A DNA stretch of 7,095 nucleotides from the NCBI GenBank assembly GCA_029237515.1, contig JARBAV010000366.1, positions 1 through 7,095 of the forward strand. The letters run 5' to 3'. Below are positions 1 to 5,571 of the stretch, one piece after another (positions within the stretch are counted from its first letter, which is position 1; each line of letters begins with the position of its first letter). Made by a program: the position numbers and the translations under genes. The stretch comes from Nitrososphaerales archaeon. GTDB taxonomy: Archaea; Thermoproteota; Nitrososphaeria; Nitrososphaerales; Nitrososphaeraceae. A model generated the notes under the pieces. It worked only from the letters and a program-made list of their open reading frames with translations, was not told where the DNA came from and did no database searches.

Positions 1-614
1 ATAATGACCTTGGAGTCCAGTGCTACAATCGAGCCATCAGCTAAAAGTGCAGCTGGATTTACTTCCACTAGTTCAGCCTCCTTCTCGCAAAGTAATCCAT
101 AGAGCTTCTTCACGAATTCAACGAATCTCTGACGATTTTCACTACCTATGTCGGCCAATTCAGCTATTCTCGAAGCAATTTTTTCTATATCATCTTTGGA
201 GGATATATCTAGAATAAATCGATTTTCCGCCGATTCTATCTCCATTCCTCCGGCCGCAGATACGATCAATGAAAAGCAACGCGTACTACGATTGAGAAAT
301 AGGGAGACATACAATTCTTTAGAAATACTTATGACTTCCTCAAGGAGAAGGCCTCTAGGAAACTCCCCTTCGATTTTCTTATTTTGGAGGACAGAAAATT
401 GTCTTTCAACTTCATCCATGTTTTGGCATTTTTTGATAGCACCAGCCTTTCCTCGACCGCCAACTGGGACTTGTGATTTTAGAACTATTGGAAATGCAAG
501 TTCGTTGTTAAGGAGTAAGCGAGCTTCCTCGACCGAAAAAGCAATGCGGGATTTGGGGATGGGGATTCCATATTCTTTAAAAAGCTCTTTCCCTTGATAC
601 TCTAGTAACCTCAT
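1..614 (-). CDS. sucC: Succinyl-CoA ligase (NDP-forming) beta subunit, N-terminal part
   Basis: SucC is the ATP-grasp subunit that, with SucD, interconverts succinyl-CoA and succinate with ADP/GDP phosphorylation in the cytoplasmic TCA pathway. Reading the minus strand from the ATG at 614 gives 204 residues that are still open at the left edge, so the C-terminal half lies outside the window. The N-terminus LLEYQGKELFKEYGIPIP is the family signature (residues 3-20). The nucleotide-binding loop VGGRGKAGAIK is at 51-61, and the metal-binding segment EVNPA...ALDSKV at 184-203 is where the ATP-grasp Asn and Asp ligands are expected. The frame has no stop or frameshift. A TATA-like box ends 25 bases upstream and no Shine-Dalgarno site is visible, so the transcript is probably leaderless. 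The related malate-CoA ligase beta subunit cannot be excluded from this part alone. A sucD partner would be expected beyond the left edge. Confidence 0.93.
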   Translation of the reverse strand, partial: MRLLEYQGKELFKEYGIPIPKSRIAFSVEEARLLLNNELAFPIVLKSQVPVGGRGKAGAIKKCQNMDEVERQFSVLQNKKIEGEFPRGLLLEEVISISKELYVSLFLNRSTRCFSLIVSAAGGMEIESAENRFILDISSKDDIEKIASRIAELADIGSENRQRFVEFVKKLYGLLCEKEAELVEVNPAALLADGSIVALDSKVI

Positions 615-639
615 CTCTTGGGAGAAAAAATAATTAACT

Positions 640-647
640 TATTTATA
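640..647 (-). promoter_or_regulatory. TATA box of sucC
   Basis: On the minus strand this reads TATAAATA, a good archaeal TATA-box match. It ends 25 bases before the sucC ATG. TBP-dependent start sites normally fall about 22-27 bases downstream, so the predicted transcript begins at or next to the ATG. Confidence 0.6.
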
Positions 648-721
648 ATTCTATTTAATTTTGTTATTAAACCCTCTAAATAATGCAAAAGAACCATAAA
701 GTCACCAAATTTCTATTATAA

Positions 722-744
722 CTATCCAGATTGTCTCTATCCAG
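722..744 (+). repeat. Direct repeat CTATCCAG x2 upstream of the small gene
   Basis: Two identical 8-base copies of CTATCCAG lie at 722-729 and 737-744, 15 bases apart start to start. The second ends 8 bases before the TATA box at 753-760. Paired direct repeats in this position could bind a regulator of the small membrane protein gene, or of sucC transcribed the other way. The repeat is seen directly; the role is inferred. Confidence 0.35.
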
Positions 745-752
745 TTTTAAAA

Positions 753-760
753 TTTATATA
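753..760 (+). promoter_or_regulatory. TATA box of the small membrane protein gene
   Basis: The sequence TTTATATA is a near-ideal archaeal TATA element. It ends 23 bases before the ATG at 784. The spacing matches that of the other genes in the window and supports a leaderless transcript starting at that ATG rather than at the in-frame ATG at 796. Confidence 0.65.
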
Positions 761-783
761 TGTAATCTACAAAAATTGAAAAT

Positions 784-954
784 ATGGTAGAGAAAATGAC
801 TGCCGTTTGGCTAATCATATTGACAATCATAGTATGTGGAGCGGTTCCAACCTTGATGATAGTTCTAACAACTATACCCAGCTCCGAAATGTCGATTTTC
901 ATATATACACCCTCAAATAGTGTGTCGGCCGCTAGTTTATTAATAGGGTATTAA
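784..954 (+). CDS. Small single-pass membrane protein, unknown function
   Basis: A 56-codon reading frame runs from ATG to TAA. The predicted protein begins MVEKMTAVWL. It has a hydrophobic stretch at about residues 7-31 rich in Ile, Leu, Val and Thr, long enough for one membrane helix, followed by a short polar tail (about 32-56) rich in Ser and Thr. I do not recognise the family. The case for a real gene is the near-perfect TATA box ending 23 bases upstream, the same spacing as at the larger genes, together with the strongly hydrophobic segment. There is no Shine-Dalgarno site, as expected for a leaderless message. It stands alone between the divergent sucC and the TPR gene. The frame is short enough to arise by chance, and a cleaved signal peptide is an alternative to a stable membrane anchor. 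Confidence 0.5.
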   Translation: MVEKMTAVWLIILTIIVCGAVPTLMIVLTTIPSSEMSIFIYTPSNSVSAASLLIGY

Positions 955-965
955 ATGATTGAACG

Positions 966-976
966 TTTCTTATTTT
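966..976 (+). terminator. T-rich tract after the small gene
   Basis: The T-rich run TTTCTTATTTT begins 12 bases after the stop codon at 954. Archaeal termination commonly uses short U-tracts without a hairpin, so this could end the small transcript. The match is weak in an AT-rich spacer. Confidence 0.25.
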
Positions 977-1027
977 GAGAACAATAATCGACCTTGTTTT
1001 GCATTCTATCGTGAAATCTTCCAAATG

Positions 1028-1034
1028 TATTTAA
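1028..1034 (+). promoter_or_regulatory. TATA box of the TPR protein gene
   Basis: TATTTAA ends 24 bases before the ATG at 1059, the same spacing as at sucC, the small gene and thi4. The codon just before the ATG is a TAA stop, so no earlier in-frame start is close by. Together these fix the start and suggest a leaderless message. Confidence 0.5.
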
Positions 1035-1058
1035 CTACGAATGGAGTAATTTAGTTAA

Positions 1059-2204
1059 ATGGGCAATTTCCTTCGGAGGAGGACGCCTAATAAGGATCAA
1101 AGTGAAGTCTCTGCTCGCTCTAATGAAGAGGAGCAACTAGACATTCGAGATATCCAAAAGATTGACCAATACAAGAAAGGAATTTCGCATATGTCTGATG
1201 ACAAAATGGAAGATGCTATACGAGATTTTGATTTAGCTTTGCGATTAGACCCAAGTTATGTTGACGCGTGGATCAAGAAAGGTTATGCTCATTTTCATTT
1301 GGACGAATTTACAACGGCCGTTTCATGTTACGATAAAGCTCTTGAAATCGATATTAACAATGCAGAAGCTTGGAACCTGAAGGGACTAGCGTTTTACAGA
1401 TTGAAAAATTATGAAAAAGCAATACAAGCTTGTGAAAACGCTATAGATTTCGATCCAAACGACGGTATGGCTTGGTATAATTTGGCTTGCTACCTTGTTC
1501 TTAGCAAGAACGTGGGAGATGGATTGGAGGCGCTTAAGCGGTCTATCGAGATCGATATCTCTTTTGCAAGGAAGGCTGTTCGCGATAGGGACTTTGAATA
1601 CGCGAGGGCCGAGGAGGGATTTAGGCGCATTGTTGAAGTTGTTGTTCTTGAGGCAATTAGACAAGGTTACAATTATCCTGGAAAAATAGTCTGGATCACT
1701 TCGATGGACAAAGAAGAAGTAGACTACGCTCTTACTAGATTGACTATGAATGGATTAGTAGTGCGCCGGGAACAGAGATACGGTTACTACCCATTTGGCA
1801 GGAGAGAGGAGTACTACGAACTAGCAAAGACTATCGCCGAAAGAGTAGGAAGTACCAAACGTACAGGGTTACTCCACAGAACTAAAACTATCTCCGCGCC
1901 TATGCAGCAGCTGCGCGATATAAGTGAAGTACTTGGGGATGCAAAGATGGCATTAGAAAAAGGAGATCTGGAAGCGACGACCAATTGTTTTGAATTATTA
2001 ATTAATCCGAGCAAACACGGGGCGGCTATGATTGAACAATTTTTTGATGATCACCGTGATCTTAGGTTGTATCAGATAAGGTTGAAGGACAGGGGCCTTG
2101 AATATCTTAATACACACAAAACGGAATTGCTAGAGTTAGTGGAAAATATCGACGCCAAGATTCGGGCCGGTCCAGTTTCAAGTTCACAGCCCAAAGGTCA
2201 GTAG
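1059..2204 (+). CDS. TPR-repeat protein with probable winged-helix domain
   Basis: This is a soluble 381-residue protein with no signal peptide or membrane helix. A charged N-terminal tail (1-35) precedes about four tetratricopeptide repeats: roughly 36-69, 70-103, 104-137 and 138-166. They show the usual helix-pair pattern and the D/N-P turns (LRLDPSY, IDFDPND). Residues 167-190 (FARKAVRDRDFEYARAEEGF) resemble the capping segment seen after TPR arrays. Residues about 190-262 look like a winged helix-turn-helix: a helix, then a helix pair around VWITSMDKEEVDYALTRLTM, then a beta wing (LVVRREQRYGYYPFGRREEYY) ending in a helix. The remainder (about 283-368) is charged and helical. TPR arrays bind proteins and winged helices often bind DNA, so a regulatory or scaffold role is plausible, but the partner and function are unknown. 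The gene stands alone behind its own promoter. Confidence 0.85.
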   Translation: MGNFLRRRTPNKDQSEVSARSNEEEQLDIRDIQKIDQYKKGISHMSDDKMEDAIRDFDLALRLDPSYVDAWIKKGYAHFHLDEFTTAVSCYDKALEIDINNAEAWNLKGLAFYRLKNYEKAIQACENAIDFDPNDGMAWYNLACYLVLSKNVGDGLEALKRSIEIDISFARKAVRDRDFEYARAEEGFRRIVEVVVLEAIRQGYNYPGKIVWITSMDKEEVDYALTRLTMNGLVVRREQRYGYYPFGRREEYYELAKTIAERVGSTKRTGLLHRTKTISAPMQQLRDISEVLGDAKMALEKGDLEATTNCFELLINPSKHGAAMIEQFFDDHRDLRLYQIRLKDRGLEYLNTHKTELLELVENIDAKIRAGPVSSSQPKGQ

Positions 2205-2239
2205 ATATTCAGCAAATCTTTAACTTTGGCATAATGATG

Positions 2240-2250
2240 CTACAATGTAG
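2240..2250 (+). promoter_or_regulatory. Small palindrome upstream of thi4
   Basis: CTACA-A-TGTAG is a perfect inverted repeat of 5-base arms around one base. It lies 10 bases before a second palindrome of the same one-base-centre design. Alone it could be chance; the pairing is the reason to list it as a possible protein-binding site. Confidence 0.25.
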
Positions 2251-2257
2251 TCTTCTG

Positions 2258-2262
2258 TTTTT
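2258..2262 (+). terminator. T5 tract after the TPR gene
   Basis: Five consecutive T residues lie about 54 bases after the TPR gene stop, before the thi4 promoter. They could act as a simple archaeal U-tract terminator. Support is weak and the tract overlaps the palindrome at 2260-2272. Confidence 0.2.
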
Positions 2263-2272
2263 GGGGCCCAAA
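2260..2272 (+). promoter_or_regulatory. Palindrome TTTGGG-G-CCCAAA, possible thi4 operator
   Basis: This is a perfect inverted repeat with 6-base arms around one G. It ends 12 bases before the thi4 TATA box. The hairpin loop would be too short for a good RNA structure, and the site is upstream of the predicted start of transcription, so a DNA-binding site fits better than a riboswitch. The GC-rich core stands out in an AT-rich spacer. The bound factor is unknown. Confidence 0.35.
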
Positions 2273-2284
2273 GGGAGTAAATAA

Positions 2285-2292
2285 TATATTTA
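2285..2292 (+). promoter_or_regulatory. TATA box of thi4
   Basis: TATATTTA ends 24 bases before the thi4 ATG at 2317. With transcription starting near the ATG there is no room for a leader RNA, so a TPP riboswitch in the thi4 leader is unlikely unless another start site is used. Confidence 0.6.
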
Positions 2293-2316
2293 CATCCAAG
2301 AAGTACGTTTATTAGA

Positions 2317-3141
2317 ATGGCAAGGATATTTTCAGAAGTAAGCGAAAGCGAGATCACAAGAACAATAACTTCGATGTTTAATGATACACTACAGGAATAT
2401 TCTCAGTCAGATGTAATTGTAATTGGTGGAGGCCCAGCCGGCTTGACTGCTGCTAAGGGGTTAGCTAATAATGGGATAAGAACATTAGTGATTGAACAAA
2501 ACAATTACCTTGGTGGCGGTTATTGGGTTGGAGGTTACATGATGAATCCCGTCACGGTAAGAGCTCCCGCTCAATTGGTTTGGGAAGAATTGGGGGTGCG
2601 TTACAAGAAGATAAGCGATAGCTTATATGCAACTTGGGGTCCGGAGGCATGCTCTAAACTCATAGCCGCAGCATGTGAGGCAGGGGTTCGCTTTCTGCAA
2701 CTTACAAAGTTTGACGATTTGGTTCTTAAAGATAAGCGGGTAGGCGGCGTTGTTGTAAATTGGATGCCAGTTTCTGCACTTCCAAGGAATATTACTTGTG
2801 TGGACCCTATTGCGCTAGAAAGTAAGATAGTAGTTGATGCTTCTGGACATGATTCAGTTGCAGTCAAGAGATTGATGCAAAGAGGCCTAATTGATTGGAA
2901 AGGGATGGATCCTATGTGGGTAAATGGTGGAGAGGATGCAGTTGTAGAAAACACTGCTGAAATATTTCCTGGACTAGTGGCGACAGGTATGTGTGTGACA
3001 GAAACATTTGGTCTGCCTAGAATGGGGCCGACGTTTGGTTCCATGCTTTTATCTGGAAAGAAGGTCGCAGAAATCGTTACCGACAAAATAAGAGGTTTAT
3101 CTGAATTTCCCAAAGTTAAGGTAAAAAACGCAAAAAAGTAA
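2317..3141 (+). CDS. thi4: Thi4 thiamine thiazole synthase
   Basis: Thi4 makes the adenylated thiazole precursor of thiamine from NAD, glycine and a sulfur source in the cytoplasm. The 274-residue product has the usual archaeal length. A short helical N-terminus (1-30) leads into the FAD/NAD-type Rossmann motif VIVIGGGPAGLTAAKGLA (33-50). Next are the family block YLGGGYWVGGYMMNPVTVRAPA (64-85), TCVDP at 160-164, SGHD at 176-179, and the C-terminal signature RMGPTFGSMLLSGKKVAE (235-252). Cys161 aligns with the cysteine that donates sulfur in yeast (Cys205) and plant Thi4; many methanogen enzymes have His there and use free sulfide. This therefore looks like a cysteine-type, possibly single-turnover enzyme. 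Reduced iron dependence and the exact turnover mode cannot be read from sequence. It is a single gene with its own TATA box and upstream palindromes. Confidence 0.95.
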   Translation: MARIFSEVSESEITRTITSMFNDTLQEYSQSDVIVIGGGPAGLTAAKGLANNGIRTLVIEQNNYLGGGYWVGGYMMNPVTVRAPAQLVWEELGVRYKKISDSLYATWGPEACSKLIAAACEAGVRFLQLTKFDDLVLKDKRVGGVVVNWMPVSALPRNITCVDPIALESKIVVDASGHDSVAVKRLMQRGLIDWKGMDPMWVNGGEDAVVENTAEIFPGLVATGMCVTETFGLPRMGPTFGSMLLSGKKVAEIVTDKIRGLSEFPKVKVKNAKK

Positions 3142-3184
3142 CCACAGATCCATTGTTAAAGCTGAACAGAACTGAGTGATTCTA

Positions 3185-3202
3185 CAAATGCTCTCAAATG
3201 CT
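3185..3202 (+). repeat. Tandem CAAATGCT repeat, 10-base period
   Basis: Two copies of CAAATGCT at 3185-3192 and 3195-3202 are spaced by one DNA helical turn. They lie 44 bases after thi4. The spacing could suit a dimeric DNA-binding protein, but two 8-base copies in AT-rich spacer may be chance. Confidence 0.25.
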
Positions 3203-3238
3203 AGCAAAAGGTTGTATCACCACTTTATTTCCAAGCAG

Positions 3239-3244
3239 TTTTTT
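3239..3244 (+). terminator. T6 tract, candidate thi4 terminator
   Basis: Six consecutive T residues lie about 98 bases after the thi4 stop and before the next promoter-like box. Short U-tracts can terminate archaeal transcription without a hairpin. No strong stem precedes it. Confidence 0.35.
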
Positions 3245-3280
3245 GTTAACCTTCAATTCTCCACCCTTTTGGTTACGGAA

Positions 3281-3288
3281 TATAAAAT
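3281..3288 (+). promoter_or_regulatory. Orphan TATA box upstream of trxB
   Basis: TATAAAAT is a good archaeal TATA match placed about 260 bases before the trxB ATG. The predicted start would be near 3310-3314, with no start codon there. It may drive a long-leader trxB message or a non-coding RNA, or it may be a chance match. Confidence 0.35.
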
Positions 3289-3414
3289 GAAAAAGTCCGA
3301 TAACCTAACCTAGCTTCAAAATTAATAAGGCTTGCTACCGTTTATTGATGACCTTTATCAAATAATCTTAGGCTCTCTATTGACTATGATGCGTCAGGCC
3401 AACGTCTTTCGCGC

Positions 3415-3462
3415 GAGTACCATCGAGATGGATCTATGTTCGATACAGCCAGATTGGTACTC
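3415..3462 (+). repeat. Inverted repeat GAGTACC / GGTACTC with nested stem
   Basis: GAGTACC (3415-3421) pairs perfectly with GGTACTC (3456-3462). Immediately inside, ATCGA (3422-3426) pairs with TCGAT (3440-3444), giving 12 paired bases interrupted by an 11-base bulge on one side. A further copy of GGTACTC lies at 3525-3531, just upstream of trxB, and could compete for the same left arm. This could be a folded RNA or a set of protein-binding sites. Confidence 0.3.
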
Positions 3463-3510
3463 TTTTCACTATTCTCTGTTAACAATGAATGCATTAAGAC
3501 TTCCGAACGA

Positions 3511-3518
3511 ATTATTAA
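3511..3518 (+). promoter_or_regulatory. Weak TATA-like box of trxB
   Basis: ATTATTAA ends 31 bases before the trxB ATG at 3550. The match is poorer and the spacing longer than for the other genes here, so the message would have a leader of a few bases. The upstream box at 3281-3288 is an alternative promoter. Confidence 0.3.
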
Positions 3519-3549
3519 CAGGTCGGTACTCCTAAGATCCTAAAAATCT

Positions 3550-4527
3550 ATGTCGAATGATCCTCGAAGAGGCGAGAACAACTCTTCCCACAGGCCAGAA
3601 ACGTACGAAATAATAATTATAGGATCTGGACCAGCAGGTTATACCGCTGGGGTATATACGTCTAGAGCTAAGTTGAATACGCTTCTAATCTCAGGATCTC
3701 TGCCCGGAGGACAGTTGATGACTACGAGTGAAGTGGAGAATTATCCTGGATTTCCAAATGGAATTTTTGGGCCTGAATTGATGATGAATATGCGCCAACA
3801 GGCGGAAAGATTTGGGGCCAAACTTTTGGATGACGAAGTTGTGGAGGTCGATTTCAAGAAGAGGCCTTTCGGAATTAGGACTCACGGGCAGGAATTTCGT
3901 TCTGAATCGGTTATTATCTGTACTGGGGCATCACCGCGAAAACTGGGTTTAAGAGCTGAGCAAGAGTTTGCTGGTAAAGGTATCTCATACTGTGCCACAT
4001 GCGATGGGCCCTTTTTTAAAGGCGAAGATATTGCGGTCGTAGGAGGTGGTGATACTGCAATTGAAGAAGCAACGTTCCTTACAAAATTTGGAAAATCAGT
4101 GAAAATAATACATAGAAAGGATTTCCTTAGAGCTAGCAAGATTCTCCAAGAAAAAGCGTTTGAAAATCCCAAGATTGATTTTGTCTGGGACAATGTCGTA
4201 TCCGATATTAGCGGAAATAAGAAGATCAACAGCATCTCGGTCAGAAATCTAAAGACTGGCGAGGAAAGAAATATCCCAGTTGGCGGTCTCTTTGTTGCGA
4301 TAGGGCATGAACCGAACACATCTATATTTAAGGGCCAACTTGAGCTCGATGATAGAGGATACATCATTCTAACAAAGAATACTAGAACAAGTGTTGAAGG
4401 AGTATTCGCTGCGGGCGACGTGCACGACTACAGATATCGTCAAGCAATCACAGCCGGAGGGTTTGGGTGTATGGCAGCTCTAGACGTCGAAAAGTGGTTA
4501 GTGGAGATTCGAGGAGCTGGACTTTAG
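3550..4527 (+). CDS. trxB: Thioredoxin reductase
   Basis: TrxB is a cytoplasmic flavoenzyme that passes electrons from NAD(P)H through FAD and a redox disulfide to thioredoxin. At 325 residues the length is normal for the low-molecular-weight class. The FAD motif IIIIGSGPAGYTAG is at 21-34, followed by PGGQLMTTSEVENYPGFP at 52-69. The redox pair C148-A-T-C151 sits in SYCATCDGPFF. The second nucleotide-binding motif VVGGGDTAIEEA is at 163-174. HRKDFLRAS (188-196) is close to the HRRD...R pattern of NADPH-specific enzymes, so use of F420H2, known for some methanogen reductases, is less likely. The FAD C-terminal motif AAGDV...RQAITAGGFGCMAAL is at 287-311. An in-frame stop two codons before the ATG fixes the start. 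The roughly 17-residue polar N-terminal extension is unremarkable. It converges with the cysteine synthase gene 32 bases away. Confidence 0.96.
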   Translation: MSNDPRRGENNSSHRPETYEIIIIGSGPAGYTAGVYTSRAKLNTLLISGSLPGGQLMTTSEVENYPGFPNGIFGPELMMNMRQQAERFGAKLLDDEVVEVDFKKRPFGIRTHGQEFRSESVIICTGASPRKLGLRAEQEFAGKGISYCATCDGPFFKGEDIAVVGGGDTAIEEATFLTKFGKSVKIIHRKDFLRASKILQEKAFENPKIDFVWDNVVSDISGNKKINSISVRNLKTGEERNIPVGGLFVAIGHEPNTSIFKGQLELDDRGYIILTKNTRTSVEGVFAAGDVHDYRYRQAITAGGFGCMAALDVEKWLVEIRGAGL

Positions 4528-4559
4528 ATGTATGCAGGCTCTTAAAGGTGCACTTGAAG

Positions 4560-5567
4560 CTAATCGGTATCAAACGCAAGCGCTGGTAGATGCTCTGACT
4601 CGGCCATTATCTTGGACATCTGTACCTCATCAAACAATTTCAATTGTTGATAAAGCGTCTTAAATTTCCTACCGTCGTCTGCAAATATGCCTACAATAGA
4701 ACCTCTGTCTTTCATTCCTTGCGAAATCTTTACCATGGCGGACATCACTGCGCCAGTCGAAGGCCCGACAAATAGCTTTTCTCTTTCGGCCAATTCCTTT
4801 ACCATCAAAAAAGACTCATCATTGGTTGCCGTATGCCAATCATCAGCTACATGCTTTCTTCGAACAAAGAGGTCTGGCATAGCTGACTCTTCAAAATTCC
4901 TCAAACCTTGCAACAAATGATTTCTTTGTGCTTGTACCGCTATAACACGGATGTGTGGATTTTTTTCCTTCAGGAACGTCGCTGTACCAGTGATTGTTCC
5001 CCCGGTCCCACACCCAGTAACAAAATGAGTAGCACTACCGTCTGTTTGTTCCCATATTTCAGGCCCTGTTGCTTCATAGTGAGATAGAAAATTAGCATCA
5101 TTTTCGTATTGATTGGGCATATAGTAGATATCAGGTCTAGGTTTTGAGATAGCCTTCGCGAGCGCTATACTCTGATCGGTACCTGCGCCTACCCTTGGAC
5201 AAAGATCATCTGTTGTTTCATGCAAACTAGCTCCCAAATTTCTCAAAAGTGATTTGGTCTCCTGACTCACCTTTTCAGGGATAACTATCTCAACCTTATA
5301 ACCCAGAGCAGCAGCGATCCCAGCCAGAGCGATTCCAGTATTACCTGAGCTAGGCTCGATAATGATGCTAGCATCCTTCTTAAGCAAGCCTTTCTTTTCT
5401 CCATCCTTAATCATCCAATACGCAGGCCTATCTTTTACTGATCCAAACGGATTATACCATTCGAGTTTAGCATAGAACTTGATGTTTTTGGTTGAAAAGG
5501 AAGAAAGCTCTATGAGTGGAGTGTTCCCAATACGTTCAGTAGCTTTCGCTTGAGCTAAAGTGGCCAT
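4560..5567 (-). CDS. cysM: CysM-like PLP-dependent cysteine synthase
   Basis: This fold-type II PLP enzyme should form cysteine by sulfur replacement on an activated serine. The 335-residue product has RIGNTPLIEL (12-21), the PLP lysine K45 in PFGSVKDRPA, the substrate loop PSSGNTG (72-78), QYENDANFLSHYEATGPE (153-170), the phosphate-holding glycine loop TGCGTGGTITG (184-194), and GPSTGA (268-273). The segment LLQGLRNFEES...PDLF (218-234) resembles the ALRN...PELY segment of mycobacterial CysM. There an arginine (Arg220, from memory) favours O-phosphoserine over O-acetylserine; R223 is the likely counterpart. The segment DLCPRVGAGTDQSIALA (121-137) is an insertion-like stretch compared with bacterial CysK. 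The gene starts 4 bases after the TusA-like gene stops, so the two are co-transcribed. Cystathionine beta-synthase-like activity is the main alternative; no CBS or heme domain is present. Confidence 0.9.
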   Translation of the reverse strand: MATLAQAKATERIGNTPLIELSSFSTKNIKFYAKLEWYNPFGSVKDRPAYWMIKDGEKKGLLKKDASIIIEPSSGNTGIALAGIAAALGYKVEIVIPEKVSQETKSLLRNLGASLHETTDDLCPRVGAGTDQSIALAKAISKPRPDIYYMPNQYENDANFLSHYEATGPEIWEQTDGSATHFVTGCGTGGTITGTATFLKEKNPHIRVIAVQAQRNHLLQGLRNFEESAMPDLFVRRKHVADDWHTATNDESFLMVKELAEREKLFVGPSTGAVMSAMVKISQGMKDRGSIVGIFADDGRKFKTLYQQLKLFDEVQMSKIMAESEHLPALAFDTD

Positions 5568-5571
5568 ACAT

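Larger units (their letters stand above)
3142..3549. other. 408-base region between thi4 and trxB without a convincing gene
   Basis: This spacer holds a tandem CAAATGCT repeat (3185-3202), a T6 tract (3239-3244), a good TATA box (3281-3288), repeated GGTACTC/GAGTACC elements (3415-3531) and a weak box near trxB (3511-3518). The only sizeable frame on the plus strand begins with TTG at 3332 and ends at 3535 (67 codons). It has no start signal at the leaderless distance, no recognisable motif and an unremarkable composition, so I do not call it. No tRNA or C/D-box RNA was found by eye. A long trxB leader or an independent small RNA from the 3281 promoter is possible. Confidence 0.5.

Noticed and set aside
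148..597. Plus-strand frame of 149 codons at the left end.
   Set aside because: It lies antisense to the minus-strand SucC frame, which carries clear family motifs throughout. The plus frame has no family resemblance.
2205..2316. TPP riboswitch upstream of thi4.
   Set aside because: The spacer is only 112 bases, the TATA box predicts transcription starting near the ATG, and no TPP aptamer core (such as CTGAGA) is present.
2601..3113. Minus-strand frame of 170 codons inside thi4.
   Set aside because: It is the antisense shadow of a well-supported gene, and its translation has no recognisable motif.
3194..3256. A minus-strand 20-residue frame starting with TTG after a GGTGGAG sequence.
   Set aside because: Too short, and there is no TATA box at the usual distance or family resemblance. 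The GGTGGAG sits only 2 bases before the TTG, too close for a normal ribosome-binding site.
3345..3392. Possible C/D-box RNA: TTGATGA (3345-3351) and ATGATGC (3386-3392) resemble C and C' boxes.
   Set aside because: No CTGA D or D' box follows either element within the expected distance.
3332..3535. A 67-codon TTG-started frame in the thi4-trxB spacer.
   Set aside because: It starts 43 bases after the nearest TATA box, too far for a leaderless start, has no ribosome-binding site and no recognisable motif, and overlaps the inverted-repeat elements. Composition looks random.
4528..4559. Terminator between the convergent trxB and cysM genes.
   Set aside because: The 32-base spacer has no T-run on either strand and no clear hairpin; termination signals, if any, must lie inside the opposing gene.
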